Source of the DNA: Dolichospermum compactum NIES-806
GTDB lineage: Bacteria; Cyanobacteriota; Cyanobacteriia; Cyanobacteriales; Nostocaceae
Direction: 5' to 3'
Length of the DNA stretch: 64,000 bases
Assembly: GCF_002368115.1 (NCBI RefSeq)
Contig: NZ_AP018316.1
Span: 399,102 to 463,101, forward strand
Made by a program: the position numbers and the translations under genes. Shown in pieces: positions 1-7,524 of the stretch (position 1 is its first letter; each line of letters opens with the position of its first letter). Below the pieces are notes generated by a model that saw only the letters and a list, made by a program, of their open reading frames with translations, did not search any database and was not told the DNA's origin.

Positions 1-1491
1 CCGCACTGGGATTCCCTCCCAGCCGCCGAAAAACGGCTTTATGCTCGGATGATGGAAGTATATGCTGGTTTTTTAACCCATACTGACTACCATATCGGTC
101 GTTTACTCGATTTCCTTAAATCTATCGGTGAATTCGAGAATACTGTCATTATGGTGATCTCGGACAATGGCGCAAGTTCGGAAGGGGGATCGACTGGTTC
201 AGTGAATGAGAACCTGTTTTTTAACAATGTGCCAGAATCCCTAGAGGAAAATCTCAAAGCATTGGATAAATTAGGCAGTGCCGAAACCTTTAACCATTAT
301 GCTTGGGGCTGGACTTGGGCAGGGAATACGCCTTTTAGGCGGTGGAAACGGGAAACTTATCGAGGGGGAATTAGTGACCCTTTAATTGTGCATTGGAGTC
401 AAGGTATTGAGGCTAAAGGGGAAATTCGGACTCAGTACGCTCATGCTATTGACCTTGTGCCGACGGTGCTGGAATTACTAGAAATTGAACCACCGACAAC
501 GATTAAGGGTGTGACTCAATCTCCCATTGAAGGTGTCAGTTTTGCCCCTACTTTTAATCATAGTACCGCACCTACTAAGCATCTTACCCAGTATTTCGAG
601 ATGATGGGACATCGTTCCCTTTACTATGATGGTTGGCGAGCGGTTTGTCCTTGGCCGGGTCCCTCATTTACAGAAGCGGGGCAGTTTTTTGGTGAGGCGA
701 TTTCGGCGGAAACTCTGACGGATTTGGATACTCATCATTGGGAACTGTATCACGTTGCTTCAGATTTTGCGGAAAATCACAATATTGCGGCTGATAATCG
801 TCCTAAGTTGATTGAGATGATTGCTACTTGGTATATTGAGGCTGGTAAGTATAATGTATTGCCTGTGGATGGACGTGGCGTGCAACGATTCGCGGAAGAA
901 CGCCCGCAAATTGCTGTCAATCGTAGTCGCTATGTTTACTATCCTGATACTCAAGCGATTCCAGCCGGTAGTGCGGTGAGAGTGTTAAATCGTCCCCACA
1001 GTATTACGGCTGATGTGGAGATTCCCCCAGGTGGCGCTGAAGGGATATTACTGGCTCATGGGGGTAATGATAGTGGCTATTCTTTCTATGTCCAAAATGG
1101 CAAACTGCACTGGGTTCATAATTATGTGGGGCGATCGCTCTATCATGTTGAATCTGGGTCATCTGTGCCGGTAGGTCGTCACCAGTTGCGCTTTGAGTTT
1201 AAAGTCACGGGTCAACCAGATTTAGCCAAGGGAAAAGGAACGCCAGGACGCGGCCAATTGTATATTGATGAGAAATTGGTCGGGCAGATTGATGTGCCTG
1301 TAACTACTCCTTTAGCACTAGGTCTAACCAGTGGTGTGACCTGTGGAATTGCCCCTGGTGCGCCTGTTACGCCGGATTATGAACCGCCTTTTAAGTTTAC
1401 GGGTAAGATTTATAGTGTGATGGTGGATGTTAGTGGTGATTTGATTCAAGATCGGGAAGCTGAAATGCGGACTATTATGGCGCGACAGTAG
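1..1491 (+). CDS. Arylsulfatase (sulfatase family), 3' part only
   Basis: The frame is open from base 1; the 16 codons before the first ATG (base 49) read as sulfatase sequence (PHWDSLPAAEKRLYAR), so the gene begins outside the window and the ATG at 49 is internal. The visible part carries the second half of the alkaline-phosphatase-like fold: the metal-site motif ISDNGASSEGG near residue 38 after that ATG and the WKRETYRGGISDPLIVHW strand, followed by AHAIDLVPTVLELL. About the last 170 residues form a C-terminal beta-rich region. The catalytic C/S-x-P-x-R motif that is converted to formylglycine would lie upstream, so activity cannot be judged. Expected role: hydrolysis of sulfate esters. 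No neighbour in the window shares its pathway. Family assignment is firm; substrate unknown. Confidence 0.9.
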   Translation, partial: PHWDSLPAAEKRLYARMMEVYAGFLTHTDYHIGRLLDFLKSIGEFENTVIMVISDNGASSEGGSTGSVNENLFFNNVPESLEENLKALDKLGSAETFNHYAWGWTWAGNTPFRRWKRETYRGGISDPLIVHWSQGIEAKGEIRTQYAHAIDLVPTVLELLEIEPPTTIKGVTQSPIEGVSFAPTFNHSTAPTKHLTQYFEMMGHRSLYYDGWRAVCPWPGPSFTEAGQFFGEAISAETLTDLDTHHWELYHVASDFAENHNIAADNRPKLIEMIATWYIEAGKYNVLPVDGRGVQRFAEERPQIAVNRSRYVYYPDTQAIPAGSAVRVLNRPHSITADVEIPPGGAEGILLAHGGNDSGYSFYVQNGKLHWVHNYVGRSLYHVESGSSVPVGRHQLRFEFKVTGQPDLAKGKGTPGRGQLYIDEKLVGQIDVPVTTPLALGLTSGVTCGIAPGAPVTPDYEPPFKFTGKIYSVMVDVSGDLIQDREAEMRTIMARQ

Positions 1492-1690
1492 GAATTAACT
1501 CAAGATGTATGCGATCGCTTATTGAGAACGTAAACTATGAGCGATCGCACTTGAACATCTAGTGAAGATAATTAAACTAATACCAAAATACTTTCCGTAT
1601 TTTTCTCTAAGTTCCGTTATTTTTTGAGATTTTTGGTATAAACTAAATATTTAGTATTGGTATACAATTATAAACATAGAAAAAATTGAT

Positions 1691-3301
1691 ATGTATTCAG
1701 CAATCTCACAAGTTAACCTACAAAATGATGAATGTTTGATGCTTGTTCCTATTCCAAGATTTCATATTCCTGAAGTTATTACTATAAATGATATTACATT
1801 ATATCCAAAAGAAACAGTAAATATAGATGAATTGTTCAGCAATATATTTCATGCAGATGATGAACAAAATTTACTTAAAGATAAAATAAATTCATACGTT
1901 TTAGGATGCTTCAAAATAAAAACATCAGAAATTGATGAAACATATTTACCTATTTCAGTAGAATATGATCCTAAAATAATAGACATAGCTACCAAGAAGT
2001 TAGAACCAATTCTAAATTTATTTAGATTTTACTATTGTGATTACTTTTATCCTCATTCTGTTCCTGGTAGAGTAGGACAGATATACAACAGCAAATCAGT
2101 TGTCCTCATATTCTGTCATCCTGTAATTTGCAAATTTGCAATTCACAATAAATATAGTACAGAGATAGTGATTGGAAATGGTCTTAAAGTTAGAGATTTA
2201 TCCAAAATAAAGAGCTATTATAGTAATATCAATACAATTGGGGAGGTATATCATATAGTCAACAATGCTCTGAGGTTAAATTATCAAATTCTTGAGCAAG
2301 ATAATCTGACAGCAAAATTTATACAAATAATGACCTTGTTTGACTTTTTGGCAAATCCTTACAAATTTGAAGTATTTCAAGATGCGAAAAAGAAATTTAT
2401 ACCCCACATAGCAAATAATAATCAAGAATATCTTTTTCTAGTTGATAGATTTATGAAATTCAGCAAAGATTATAGAAGCGATGTTGTTCATAATGGCAAA
2501 CACATTACTGAAATTTTAAATGAACTTATTGACATTGAATCTCTTTTTATTGAACTTCAAAACTATATTAGCAAAATTATTAGTGAATTAATAAGTTTAA
2601 GTCATATTTCATGGAATGAACTTGAAACTATAAGATATAATAAACGCCAAAATCTTACTAAAAAAACTAAAAAACCTGACAAAAATAATCTGACATTTGA
2701 TTTTAGTCGATCAATAGCAATAATTGACGTTAAATATTTAGTTGATAAGCTTTTTTATCTCCTGGAATTCTATAAAAAAGATGGTTATAATATGGAGTTA
2801 ATTTTTAAATCATTAATTCAAAATTTCAGATTTAACTCTAAAGGTACAGTTATACATTTTTATTTCTACTTACCAAATAATTATTATCAATCAATAGATG
2901 GTTTATATAGAAACGAAAAATTAGAATTATATAAATGGTTCTTAAGTATTAATGGTAATAAACAGGAAACTACCAAAGATACAAGAATCATAGAAATACA
3001 TACTGCACAAATTAAAAAAAATCTGTCTTTTGCAGAATGTGTAAAAATCAAATTAATGGAATACTGCCAAGATGGTAATAGGTACTTTATCAATAAAAGT
3101 GGATATAATGTTGTAGGAATTTTTGCAGATGATAAAATGACTTCATCGGTTATTGAAAACGCTATAATCGAAGGTATAAACACCGATTTTATATTGATAA
3201 GAGAATTTAATATTAACAGTCAAATGCCAGGTAAATTGCGATATAGACCTTCAGATTATGTTATGGCTGAGGCTATTGGTGTCCAACGACATGAGTTATG
3301 A
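1691..3301 (+). CDS. Orphan protein with HEPN-like (ApeA-type) RX4H motif
   Basis: A 536-residue protein not recognised as a named family. It is much more AT-rich than the preceding sulfatase gene, which suggests transfer. Around residues 230-275 the helical stretch ends in DYRSDVVHNGKHI, which contains R-SDVV-H, the RX4H signature of HEPN ribonuclease domains, in the context usual for ApeA-like HEPN proteins (R..I.HG). The last 200 residues begin with SIAIIDVKYLVDKL and contain a beta-rich segment; a NYN/PIN-like fold is conceivable but the acidic residues are not convincing. No transmembrane segment is evident. It sits alone, about 200 bp after the sulfatase and just upstream of a toxin-antitoxin remnant. 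HEPN proteins of this kind are often defence or RNA-cleaving proteins; that role is inference. Confidence 0.6.
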   Translation: MYSAISQVNLQNDECLMLVPIPRFHIPEVITINDITLYPKETVNIDELFSNIFHADDEQNLLKDKINSYVLGCFKIKTSEIDETYLPISVEYDPKIIDIATKKLEPILNLFRFYYCDYFYPHSVPGRVGQIYNSKSVVLIFCHPVICKFAIHNKYSTEIVIGNGLKVRDLSKIKSYYSNINTIGEVYHIVNNALRLNYQILEQDNLTAKFIQIMTLFDFLANPYKFEVFQDAKKKFIPHIANNNQEYLFLVDRFMKFSKDYRSDVVHNGKHITEILNELIDIESLFIELQNYISKIISELISLSHISWNELETIRYNKRQNLTKKTKKPDKNNLTFDFSRSIAIIDVKYLVDKLFYLLEFYKKDGYNMELIFKSLIQNFRFNSKGTVIHFYFYLPNNYYQSIDGLYRNEKLELYKWFLSINGNKQETTKDTRIIEIHTAQIKKNLSFAECVKIKLMEYCQDGNRYFINKSGYNVVGIFADDKMTSSVIENAIIEGINTDFILIREFNINSQMPGKLRYRPSDYVMAEAIGVQRHEL

Positions 3302-3341
3302 TAAAAGACATAGATAAAAGTTACACCCCAACTCTTTAATT

Positions 3342-3569
3342 ATGAGTCTTCATCCCCTATTAAAATTTGACATTTCTGAACTCAGCATTGCAGAACGTAT
3401 CCAACTTGCTGAAGATTTATGGGACAGCATCTTAGAACAGCCAGAAGAACTTCCCTTGAGTTCAGCACAACAACAAGAATTAGAGCGACGGTTAGAAAAT
3501 TACGAAAAAAACCCTACAACCGGTTCTAGTTGGGAAGACGTTAAGAAACGGTTAGGATTTTCCCAATAA
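3342..3569 (+). CDS. Addiction-module component (RelB/ParD-like antitoxin)
   Basis: A 75-residue protein of the putative addiction module component family: the N-terminal LSIAERIQLAEDLWDSI is the family hallmark and the C-terminal region ends in W-E-D-V-K-K-R-L as usual. Known members neutralise a RelE/ParE-type mRNA interferase or gyrase toxin encoded immediately downstream. Here the downstream toxin reading frame starts within the last codons of this gene but is broken (see 3566-3873), so this antitoxin has been left alone. The ORF itself looks intact and of normal length. Confidence 0.85.
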   Translation: MSLHPLLKFDISELSIAERIQLAEDLWDSILEQPEELPLSSAQQQELERRLENYEKNPTTGSSWEDVKKRLGFSQ

Positions 3570-3873
3570 ACTATAACCTGATTATTCAGCCAGAAGCAGA
3601 ATACGATATCCAAAATGCTTTTGAGTGGTACGAATCCCAAAATCCGGGTTTAGGTTCGGAATTTGTTCGTGCTGTTGATGCTTGTCTATCTGGAATTGGA
3701 AGACAACCCCTTGCTTACTAAGTTACCTATAAACATACAAACAGGTAAGAAGAGTATTAATCAGGCGATTTCCTTGTGTAATTCTCTACATTTTTGGACA
3801 AGATACTGTTTTTATATTTGCTTGCTTCCATGCAAAACGCAATCCAAAACAGTGGTTAGATAGAATTCAATAA
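3566..3873 (+). pseudogene. RelE/ParE-family toxin, broken by a stop and a frameshift
   Basis: Overlapping the antitoxin end, the frame beginning near 3566 reads NYNLIIQPEAEYDIQNAFEW and on to SGIGRQPLAY, a typical ParE/RelE N-terminal half. It then meets TAA at 3719-3721, continues open as VTYKHTNR, and must shift frame to recover the conserved C-terminal half VRRVLIRRFPCVILYIFG then FACFHAKRNPKQWLDR, ending at the TAA 3871-3873. Two lesions in about 100 codons make it non-functional. No clear ATG is visible, so the start is uncertain. Confidence 0.8.
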
Positions 3874-3891
3874 AATCAAATCCCTACCACA

Positions 3892-4000
3892 TCTCGTTCC
3901 TAGTCTCTGACTAGGAATGCAGTTGATGAGGCTCTGCCTCTAATATCATTGAAGGCAGAGCCTTCTAGAATTCATTCCCAGTCAGAGACTGGGAATGAGA
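3892..4000. repeat. Palindromic repeat, family A, copy 1
   Basis: About 109 bp bounded by TCTCGTTCC and its complement GGGAATGAGA, with inner inverted arms built from GAGGCTCTGCCTC / GAAGGCAGAGCCTT and stem-loops made of TAGTCTCTGACTA and CCCAGTCAGAGACTGGG. A second copy with the same arm order lies at 7525-7632. It carries no ORF. The size and nested palindromes suggest a REP/MITE-type element; target duplication was not identified. Confidence 0.8.
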
Positions 4001-4080
4001 CGACTTGAGTTCTTTGCGGGATAGATGTTTTACGTTAAGTTGACACCAATGAAGCTCTTGCTTTACCCCTACGTTTAGAA

Positions 4081-4326
4081 TCAAACAATCAAGCCGTTTT
4101 GAGTATAAATAGCATAGGTATTTTCATCAATTTGGATATTTTCCCGTTCTGTTTCCGCTTGAATACGTTCCTTGGCAATTTCTTCGAGTTTCGCTAATGC
4201 TTCTGTTGCTTCAATTTGCCTATCTTCAAACTGCTGGCGAATTTTTTCAGCGCGATCGCCTATGGAAATTAAAAAAGGTGATTTTCGACTTTTATCCTCC
4301 ACATCTTTAAATAATGCTTTGCTAAA
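4081..4326 (-). pseudogene. hsdR C-terminal remnant (type I restriction subunit)
   Basis: The translated stretch FSKALFKDVEDKSRKSPFL then ISIGDRAEKIRQQFEDRQIE and ENTYAIYTQNG matches the helical C-terminal end of cyanobacterial HsdR subunits, which dock on the methylase core. Everything upstream (helicase and nuclease domains, some 900 residues) is missing: the frame begins directly behind the stop codon of the PD-(D/E)XK gene at 4328. The junction shares the run GTGTAAAATAATTTTAG with the equivalent place at 7475-7495, where a vapB gene follows instead, so a deletion fused the end of one gene to the tail of hsdR. A GTG at 4302 could start a 73-residue peptide, but a function is unlikely. Confidence 0.7.
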
Positions 4327-4327
4327 A

Positions 4328-4924
4328 TTATTTTACACCACTAGACAGAATTCCCAAAATCTTATTGACATCATTTAAAAAATATTCAGCCAAATCAATC
4401 TGCACCAATTCACCTGATAACCTTAAAAACTTCCAAATTTCTCCTGTAGTTACCACCCCATAAATTTCTGTAATTTGATTTTCCTCCCGTTCATTAAATA
4501 ACCTAGCTGCATACATTTCAGCGATACATTGTCCCAAACCTCCTTTAATATTTTCCTTCTTCGCTTCCACAATAATAATCACAGGTGTATTAATCAATAA
4601 AAACTCAGGAGAACGACTAATTAAAAAATCACAATTTCCATTTAAACCCTGACTAGGTTCAATATTAAATTCCACACCCGAAAACAAACTAATTTGATTA
4701 GCAAACTTTTTAGTTAATTCTAATAAAATCGGGGTAATAATCATCTCAGAACGAGATTTTTCCGTATTACTAGCCAAAGCAACCGGTACATTATAGGCTA
4801 AAGTTTCCTGTAAATATTCACTAACTGGTAATGGTGCAACTTCAGAAAAAATATTGTCTCTGCTAGAAATATTCAGATGTAGATTTTTCTTAACAGTTTC
4901 TAAAGTAAAATCACTATAAGACAT
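4328..4924 (-). CDS. PD-(D/E)XK-type protein associated with a type I RM locus
   Basis: 198 residues. Motifs compatible with a PD-(D/E)XK nuclease core are visible: CDFLISRSPE around residue 97 (acidic residue), IIIVEAKKENIKGGLGQC around residues 118-135 (E-x-K followed by a Gln-containing helix), then IAEMYAARLFN. Similar conserved proteins are common in cyanobacteria without a defined function. It follows the hsdM remnant at 4942 by 18 bp and precedes an hsdR tail, so it appears to have been part of the restriction operon. A paralogous copy survives only as its last 11 codons at 7488-7522. It is the only apparently intact gene of this RM copy. Confidence 0.65.
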   Translation of the reverse strand: MSYSDFTLETVKKNLHLNISSRDNIFSEVAPLPVSEYLQETLAYNVPVALASNTEKSRSEMIITPILLELTKKFANQISLFSGVEFNIEPSQGLNGNCDFLISRSPEFLLINTPVIIIVEAKKENIKGGLGQCIAEMYAARLFNEREENQITEIYGVVTTGEIWKFLRLSGELVQIDLAEYFLNDVNKILGILSSGVK

Positions 4925-4941
4925 ATATTTTCCTCCTCAAC

Positions 4942-5382
4942 TTAATAACCTAAATTCAACTTAACCAAAACCTCATCTAAATCCTTATCAGCCCATTCTC
5001 TTGCTTGTCTTACTGCTGCTAAAGTAGTTATTCACTCCCCCCCTCTAAAATTATCGAAACCCTTGATCTCTCGTTAAAGATAGGGGGGGTGAACAGTTAC
5101 CTGCTAAATCTGCTAAAATATCACCAATTTCACGATCAGCATTGGCATTTTTCAACCCCAAATGATGAGGACTGATAACTTCAATTAAATCTGATAATCT
5201 ATCATCATCTAAAACACGCTGATCATGTTGTTTTTCGTTGTAGTCTTTTAGGGTCAATATACCCGATAAATTCTTATTAAAACCGGCTATTTTTCGCATA
5301 GCCGTAGTTATAAATTCTCCTAAACCCTCTTTAGGATGAAAACGAATTTTCTCCCAATTATATTGTTGAGGAATATAGTATC
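4942..5382 (-). pseudogene. hsdM remnant, copy B (type I methylase)
   Basis: On the minus strand the sequence RYYIPQQYNWEKI, GLGEFITTAMRKIAGFNKNL and QRVLDDDRLSDLIEVI matches the N-terminal helical domain of HsdM methylases. It then jumps directly to DREIGDILADLA, which belongs to the extreme C-terminus, so the catalytic SAM-binding domain with its NPPF motif is absent. The C-terminal tail (RQAREWADKDLDEVLVKLNLG) is in turn split by a 77-bp element at 5024-5100; deleting that element and one 8-bp repeat restores the tail up to the TAA at 4942-4944. The upstream side is cut by another small element at 5385. Non-functional. Confidence 0.85.
5024..5100. mobile_element. 77-bp MITE, IS66-like ends, 8-bp target duplication
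   Basis: Terminal inverted repeats: left GTAGTTATTCACTCCCCCCC, right (reverse complement) GTAACTGTTCACCCCCCC. The element is flanked by direct repeats CTGCTAAA at 5016-5023 and 5101-5108. The undisrupted paralogous sequence at about 7706-7730 has one copy of this octamer and no insert, which proves the boundaries. Ends starting GTAA with 8-bp duplications are typical of the IS66 family, so it is probably an IS66-derived non-autonomous element; no transposase for it is in the window. Confidence 0.85.
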
Positions 5383-5384
5383 TA

Positions 5385-5481
5385 GTACAGGTTGGCGTAA
5401 ATGACATGACCATTAAAAGCTCCGAAAATTTGATAGATTGCAAGGCTTGAAAATGGTTCATTCACTTACGCCGCAGTGTAC
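5385..5481. mobile_element. 97-bp MITE of a CTAG-targeting (IS630-like) family
   Basis: Inverted ends GTACAGGTTGGCGTAA (left) and GTACACTGCGGCGTAA (right, reverse complement), sitting in CTAG with TA duplicated on both sides, as expected for IS630-type insertion. Related copies are at 36703-36807 and 58670-58795, with a one-ended copy at 34280. It separates the hsdM copy B remnant from the putative CAST right end. Confidence 0.75.
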
Positions 5482-5625
5482 TAGCAATGGTCTGATGTCG
5501 CTTGCCAGATTACATGACCACTTGACAAATTAATGTCCACAAAAATATTAACCCCTAAACCCTTGCTATATAAGGTTTTTGTTATTTTAGCCTATATTGA
5601 GCCTCTTCAACATTAATTGACAAAA
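5477..5625. mobile_element. Putative right end of the decayed type V-K CAST
   Basis: Starting from TGTAC at 5477, the next 20 bases align without gaps to the transposon end at 8535: both have C at position 9 and ATGTCGC at positions 19-25. Further in are a degenerate site (CCAGATTACATGACC), a good one at 5522-5536 (TTGACAAATTAATGTCC, sharing CAAATTAATGTC with the sites at 8436-8508) and a weaker one near 5608. Site orientation places the terminus on the left, as required. Caveat: the TGTAC itself coincides with the end of the adjacent MITE, and no 5-bp duplication matching the ACAAT beyond 8535 is present, so the exact terminus is unsure. Confidence 0.5.
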
Positions 5626-5627
5626 TA

Positions 5628-5700
5628 AGTAGGTGAACAGAAAAATTTAAAGGTATATAACGGTATGTAAAGTTGTCTCAATGCGAGATTCTGATTGAGT
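5628..5700. mobile_element. Truncated TA-type MITE fused to the tniQ remnant
   Basis: Begins after TA with AGTAGGTGAACAG and is nearly identical over 73 bp to one end of the complete element at 6268-6393. Identity stops at GATTGAGT, exactly where the tniQ coding sequence (ATT GAG TGG) takes over. The natural reading is a deletion at the shared ATTGAGT joining MITE to tniQ. Confidence 0.7.
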
Positions 5701-5867
5701 GGCAGTTTAAGGTGACTCAGGGGTGTCAGCAGCATCATTTAAGTTTGCTGTCTGAGTGTCCTAATTGTGGGGCTAGGTTTAAAGTTCCGGCGTTGTGGGT
5801 TGATGGTTGGTGTCATCGGTGTTTTTTGTCGTTTGGGGAGATGGTAGAAAATCAGAAGAAAATTTAG
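5694..5867 (+). pseudogene. tniQ: tniQ C-terminal remnant (type V-K CAST)
   Basis: The last 57 codons read IEWQFKVTQGCQQHHLSLL, then SECPNCGARFKVPALW, then VDGWCHRCFLSFGEM and ENQKKI. This follows the C-terminal zinc-binding end of the short TniQ proteins of cyanobacterial type V-K CASTs (from memory, the Scytonema hofmannii protein has IEWQYK, KCPNCQAPFKMPALW, DGCCHRC and ends near QKV). TniQ links the Cas12k-guide complex to TnsC and target DNA. The first two thirds of the gene are gone; the frame upstream of 5694 belongs to a MITE. An ATG at 5673 lies in MITE sequence. No cas12k follows; an unrelated minus-strand remnant does. Confidence 0.85.
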
Positions 5868-6057
5868 AGTTATTAGGCGAATTTTGAGACATTTGTAATT
5901 TTTGCTCTTTCTCTTCCCAATCAGGTAAATAAGCAGACATAAAGCATTTAAACAGTTTACCGTGATTGGGAACGAGTAAATTTTTTGTGAGGTATTCCCA
6001 CCCAATTTGATGGGCGTATTTTAGCATTGGTTTTTGTACTGCTGATGATTCGCTCAT
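5868..6057 (-). pseudogene. hsdR N-terminal remnant
   Basis: The gene starts ATG at 6055-6057 right after the hsdS stop and reads SESSAVQKPMLKYAHQIGWE, the usual start of type I restriction subunits. After about 25 residues the similarity ends; the frame runs on with sequence I cannot place (LLVPNHGKLFKCFMSAYL and onwards) and then into the antisense of tniQ. The nuclease and motor domains are absent. Together with the tail at 4081-4326 it shows that complete hsdR once existed here. Confidence 0.7.
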
Positions 6058-6059
6058 GT

Positions 6060-6742
6060 TTAAACCTCTATTAATGGTTGTGTGGATAGTTTCCCTGTCA
6101 TTAGTTTTTCTAGGGCAGCCTGGAATAATTCATCTGTGAGGGAGATTTCTTTTTCTAAGGCTTGAATTTTGGTATCGCCTGATTTTAAAATATCTGCAAT
6201 TTCCTTTTGTTCTTCTTCTTTTGGTAAAGGAAAAAGAACAGGATGAACTATATTTCTGTTTAATGTAAGTAGGTAAACAAAATAAAAATGAGGGGTATTG
6301 CGTTTTGTAAAATGGCTGAAACTCAATCAGAATCTCGCATTGAGACAACTTTACATACCGTTATATACCTTTAAATTTTTCTGTTCACTTACTTAGGTAC
6401 ACTAACACCTGAAGCATACTTACCCAACTTTAAATAACTCAGAAAATATCTGATAAATAATGGGTCGTTACCATGAAAATTTTTAACGTATAAAGATGTA
6501 TTTAATGCCCAATAATAACATTCAATCCAGGTTATTTTCCCTACGCTACCACTCCGACCAACCATTACACCTGGACCGTGTGACATAAATTCTGAGTGAT
6601 AACCAACAATACCATTAGAACCAACTACTGGATAAACACCAGTCTGTCTTTCTGTTTTTGGGAGGTCTTTACCCCTTTGCAAACTAACAACTTGTCCTAA
6701 CTGGATAGATTTCCAACTAGGAGGTAATTCTATTTTATCCAT
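6060..6742 (-). pseudogene. hsdS specificity subunit split by a MITE
   Basis: Starts ATG at 6742 overlapping the end of vapC (GGATAA context). The first part, MDKIELPPSWKSIQLGQVV to YASGVSVP, is a target-recognition domain with the usual P..W....LG.V. start. A 126-bp element (6268-6393) interrupts it. Removing the element and one TA rejoins VSVP to TLNRNIVHPVLF, then PLPKEEEQKEIADILKSGD and the conserved central helix. The restored gene would be about 180 residues, half the usual two-domain HsdS, so it was either a half-subunit or already truncated. The downstream hsdR overlaps its end. Confidence 0.85.
6268..6393. mobile_element. 126-bp MITE with TA duplication in hsdS
   Basis: Inverted ends AGTAGGTAAACA and AGTAAGTGAACA, flanked by TA on both sides (6266-6267 and 6394-6395). 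Excision restores the hsdS frame exactly. One end is shared with the truncated copy at 5628-5700. Its interior includes the octamer run GCGAGATTCTGATTGAG also present there. No coding capacity of its own. Confidence 0.9.
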
Positions 6743-7196
6743 TTTTACCACCTGCCAAAAAATCACTCAAAACTAAAATTGGTAATTCTGTTACTCGTTT
6801 CAATTGAATATCATTCGTTAAAAATACATCACACTTAGCCACAATAGCCACAGAAATTTGTAAAGAATCTAATAAAGCCAAATTATATTTAGCTCGTAAT
6901 TGAGAGGCTTGTTTAGCAATTAATTCATCAATTTGAATAAACTCAACATTTACACCAGAAACAATCAAATCAATAAAATCCTCTTTTAGTTCAGTTAATC
7001 CTAAACGATAAGGATAAACTAAACACTCAGATAAAGTGATAGGAGAAGTAACAGCACTCAGCAAACCTGAATCAAGATTCTCAAATACATAATTAACTAA
7101 CGATTGATATTGAGGATTATTCTCAACATAATAAATTACTGGTGCAGTATCCAGAAATAACTTTTTACCCTGAATTAAATAATCTTCAATCTTCAT
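6735..7196 (-). CDS. VapC-like PIN-domain toxin
   Basis: 153 residues with PIN-domain acidic positions: LFLDTAPVIYYVE near the N-terminus, SECLVYP, LALLDSLQISVA and FLTNDIQL. The family are Mg-dependent ribonucleases that act as toxins. Its start overlaps the upstream antitoxin by 11 bp and its end overlaps hsdS, so the module is embedded in the restriction operon, where such toxin-antitoxin pairs may stabilise the locus. The ORF appears intact. Confidence 0.85.
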   Translation of the reverse strand: MKIEDYLIQGKKLFLDTAPVIYYVENNPQYQSLVNYVFENLDSGLLSAVTSPITLSECLVYPYRLGLTELKEDFIDLIVSGVNVEFIQIDELIAKQASQLRAKYNLALLDSLQISVAIVAKCDVFLTNDIQLKRVTELPILVLSDFLAGGKNG

Positions 7197-7461
7197 AGTT
7201 ACTTCTTAAATGTAATTCTCTATTTTCCGTCTCCTCTCTTCTATTTCTTGACACCCAAATTTGAGCATCTTCACCAACTAAACGATAAGGTGCTTTACCT
7301 TTAATATCTCCCCATTTACGGCGTTTTTTTGGCTCTAAATCCTGCTTTTGTCTCTTAAATTGCAAAAAATCAATAAAATTTAATACCTCTTCCTGTTGTT
7401 CCGGTGTTAAATTCTGGACTCTATCTAAAATAGATTCTTGTTTTTCCACAGCTTGAGTCAT
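7186..7461 (-). CDS. VapB-like antitoxin (DUF2281-type)
   Basis: 91 residues; the middle NLTPEQQEEVLNFIDFLQFK is the helical segment typical of DUF2281-like antitoxins, followed by a basic KKRRKWGDIKG linker and a toxin-binding tail. It is translationally coupled to the PIN toxin downstream. It begins about 25 bp after the leftover end of a PD-(D/E)XK gene copy. Intact as far as visible. Confidence 0.8.
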   Translation of the reverse strand: MTQAVEKQESILDRVQNLTPEQQEEVLNFIDFLQFKRQKQDLEPKKRRKWGDIKGKAPYRLVGEDAQIWVSRNRREETENRELHLRSNYED

Positions 7462-7487
7462 AACTAAAAAACCTCATAACTCCTAAA

Positions 7488-7522
7488 ATTATTTTACACC
7501 ACTGGATAAACTTCCCAAAATC
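7488..7522 (-). pseudogene. Last codons of a second PD-(D/E)XK gene copy
   Basis: The minus strand reads KILGSLSSGVK-stop, nearly identical to the end of the gene at 4328-4924 (KILGILSSGVK). The rest of the gene has been replaced by the palindromic repeat at 7525-7632. It documents that this RM copy had the same gene order as copy B before decay. Confidence 0.7.
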
Positions 7523-7524
7523 TT

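Noticed and set aside
3663..3863. 66-codon plus-strand frame after the antitoxin
   Set aside because: It is a wrong-frame reading of the ParE/RelE toxin remnant, whose conserved residues lie in the other frames.
5868..5990. cas12k start after tniQ
   Set aside because: No plus-strand frame with Cas12k likeness; the sequence reads as minus-strand hsdR remnant and an unplaced tail.
6130..6348. Frame on the minus strand starting MSQCEILIEF
   Set aside because: Start lies in the MITE and the frame runs out of phase through hsdS; not a second tniQ.
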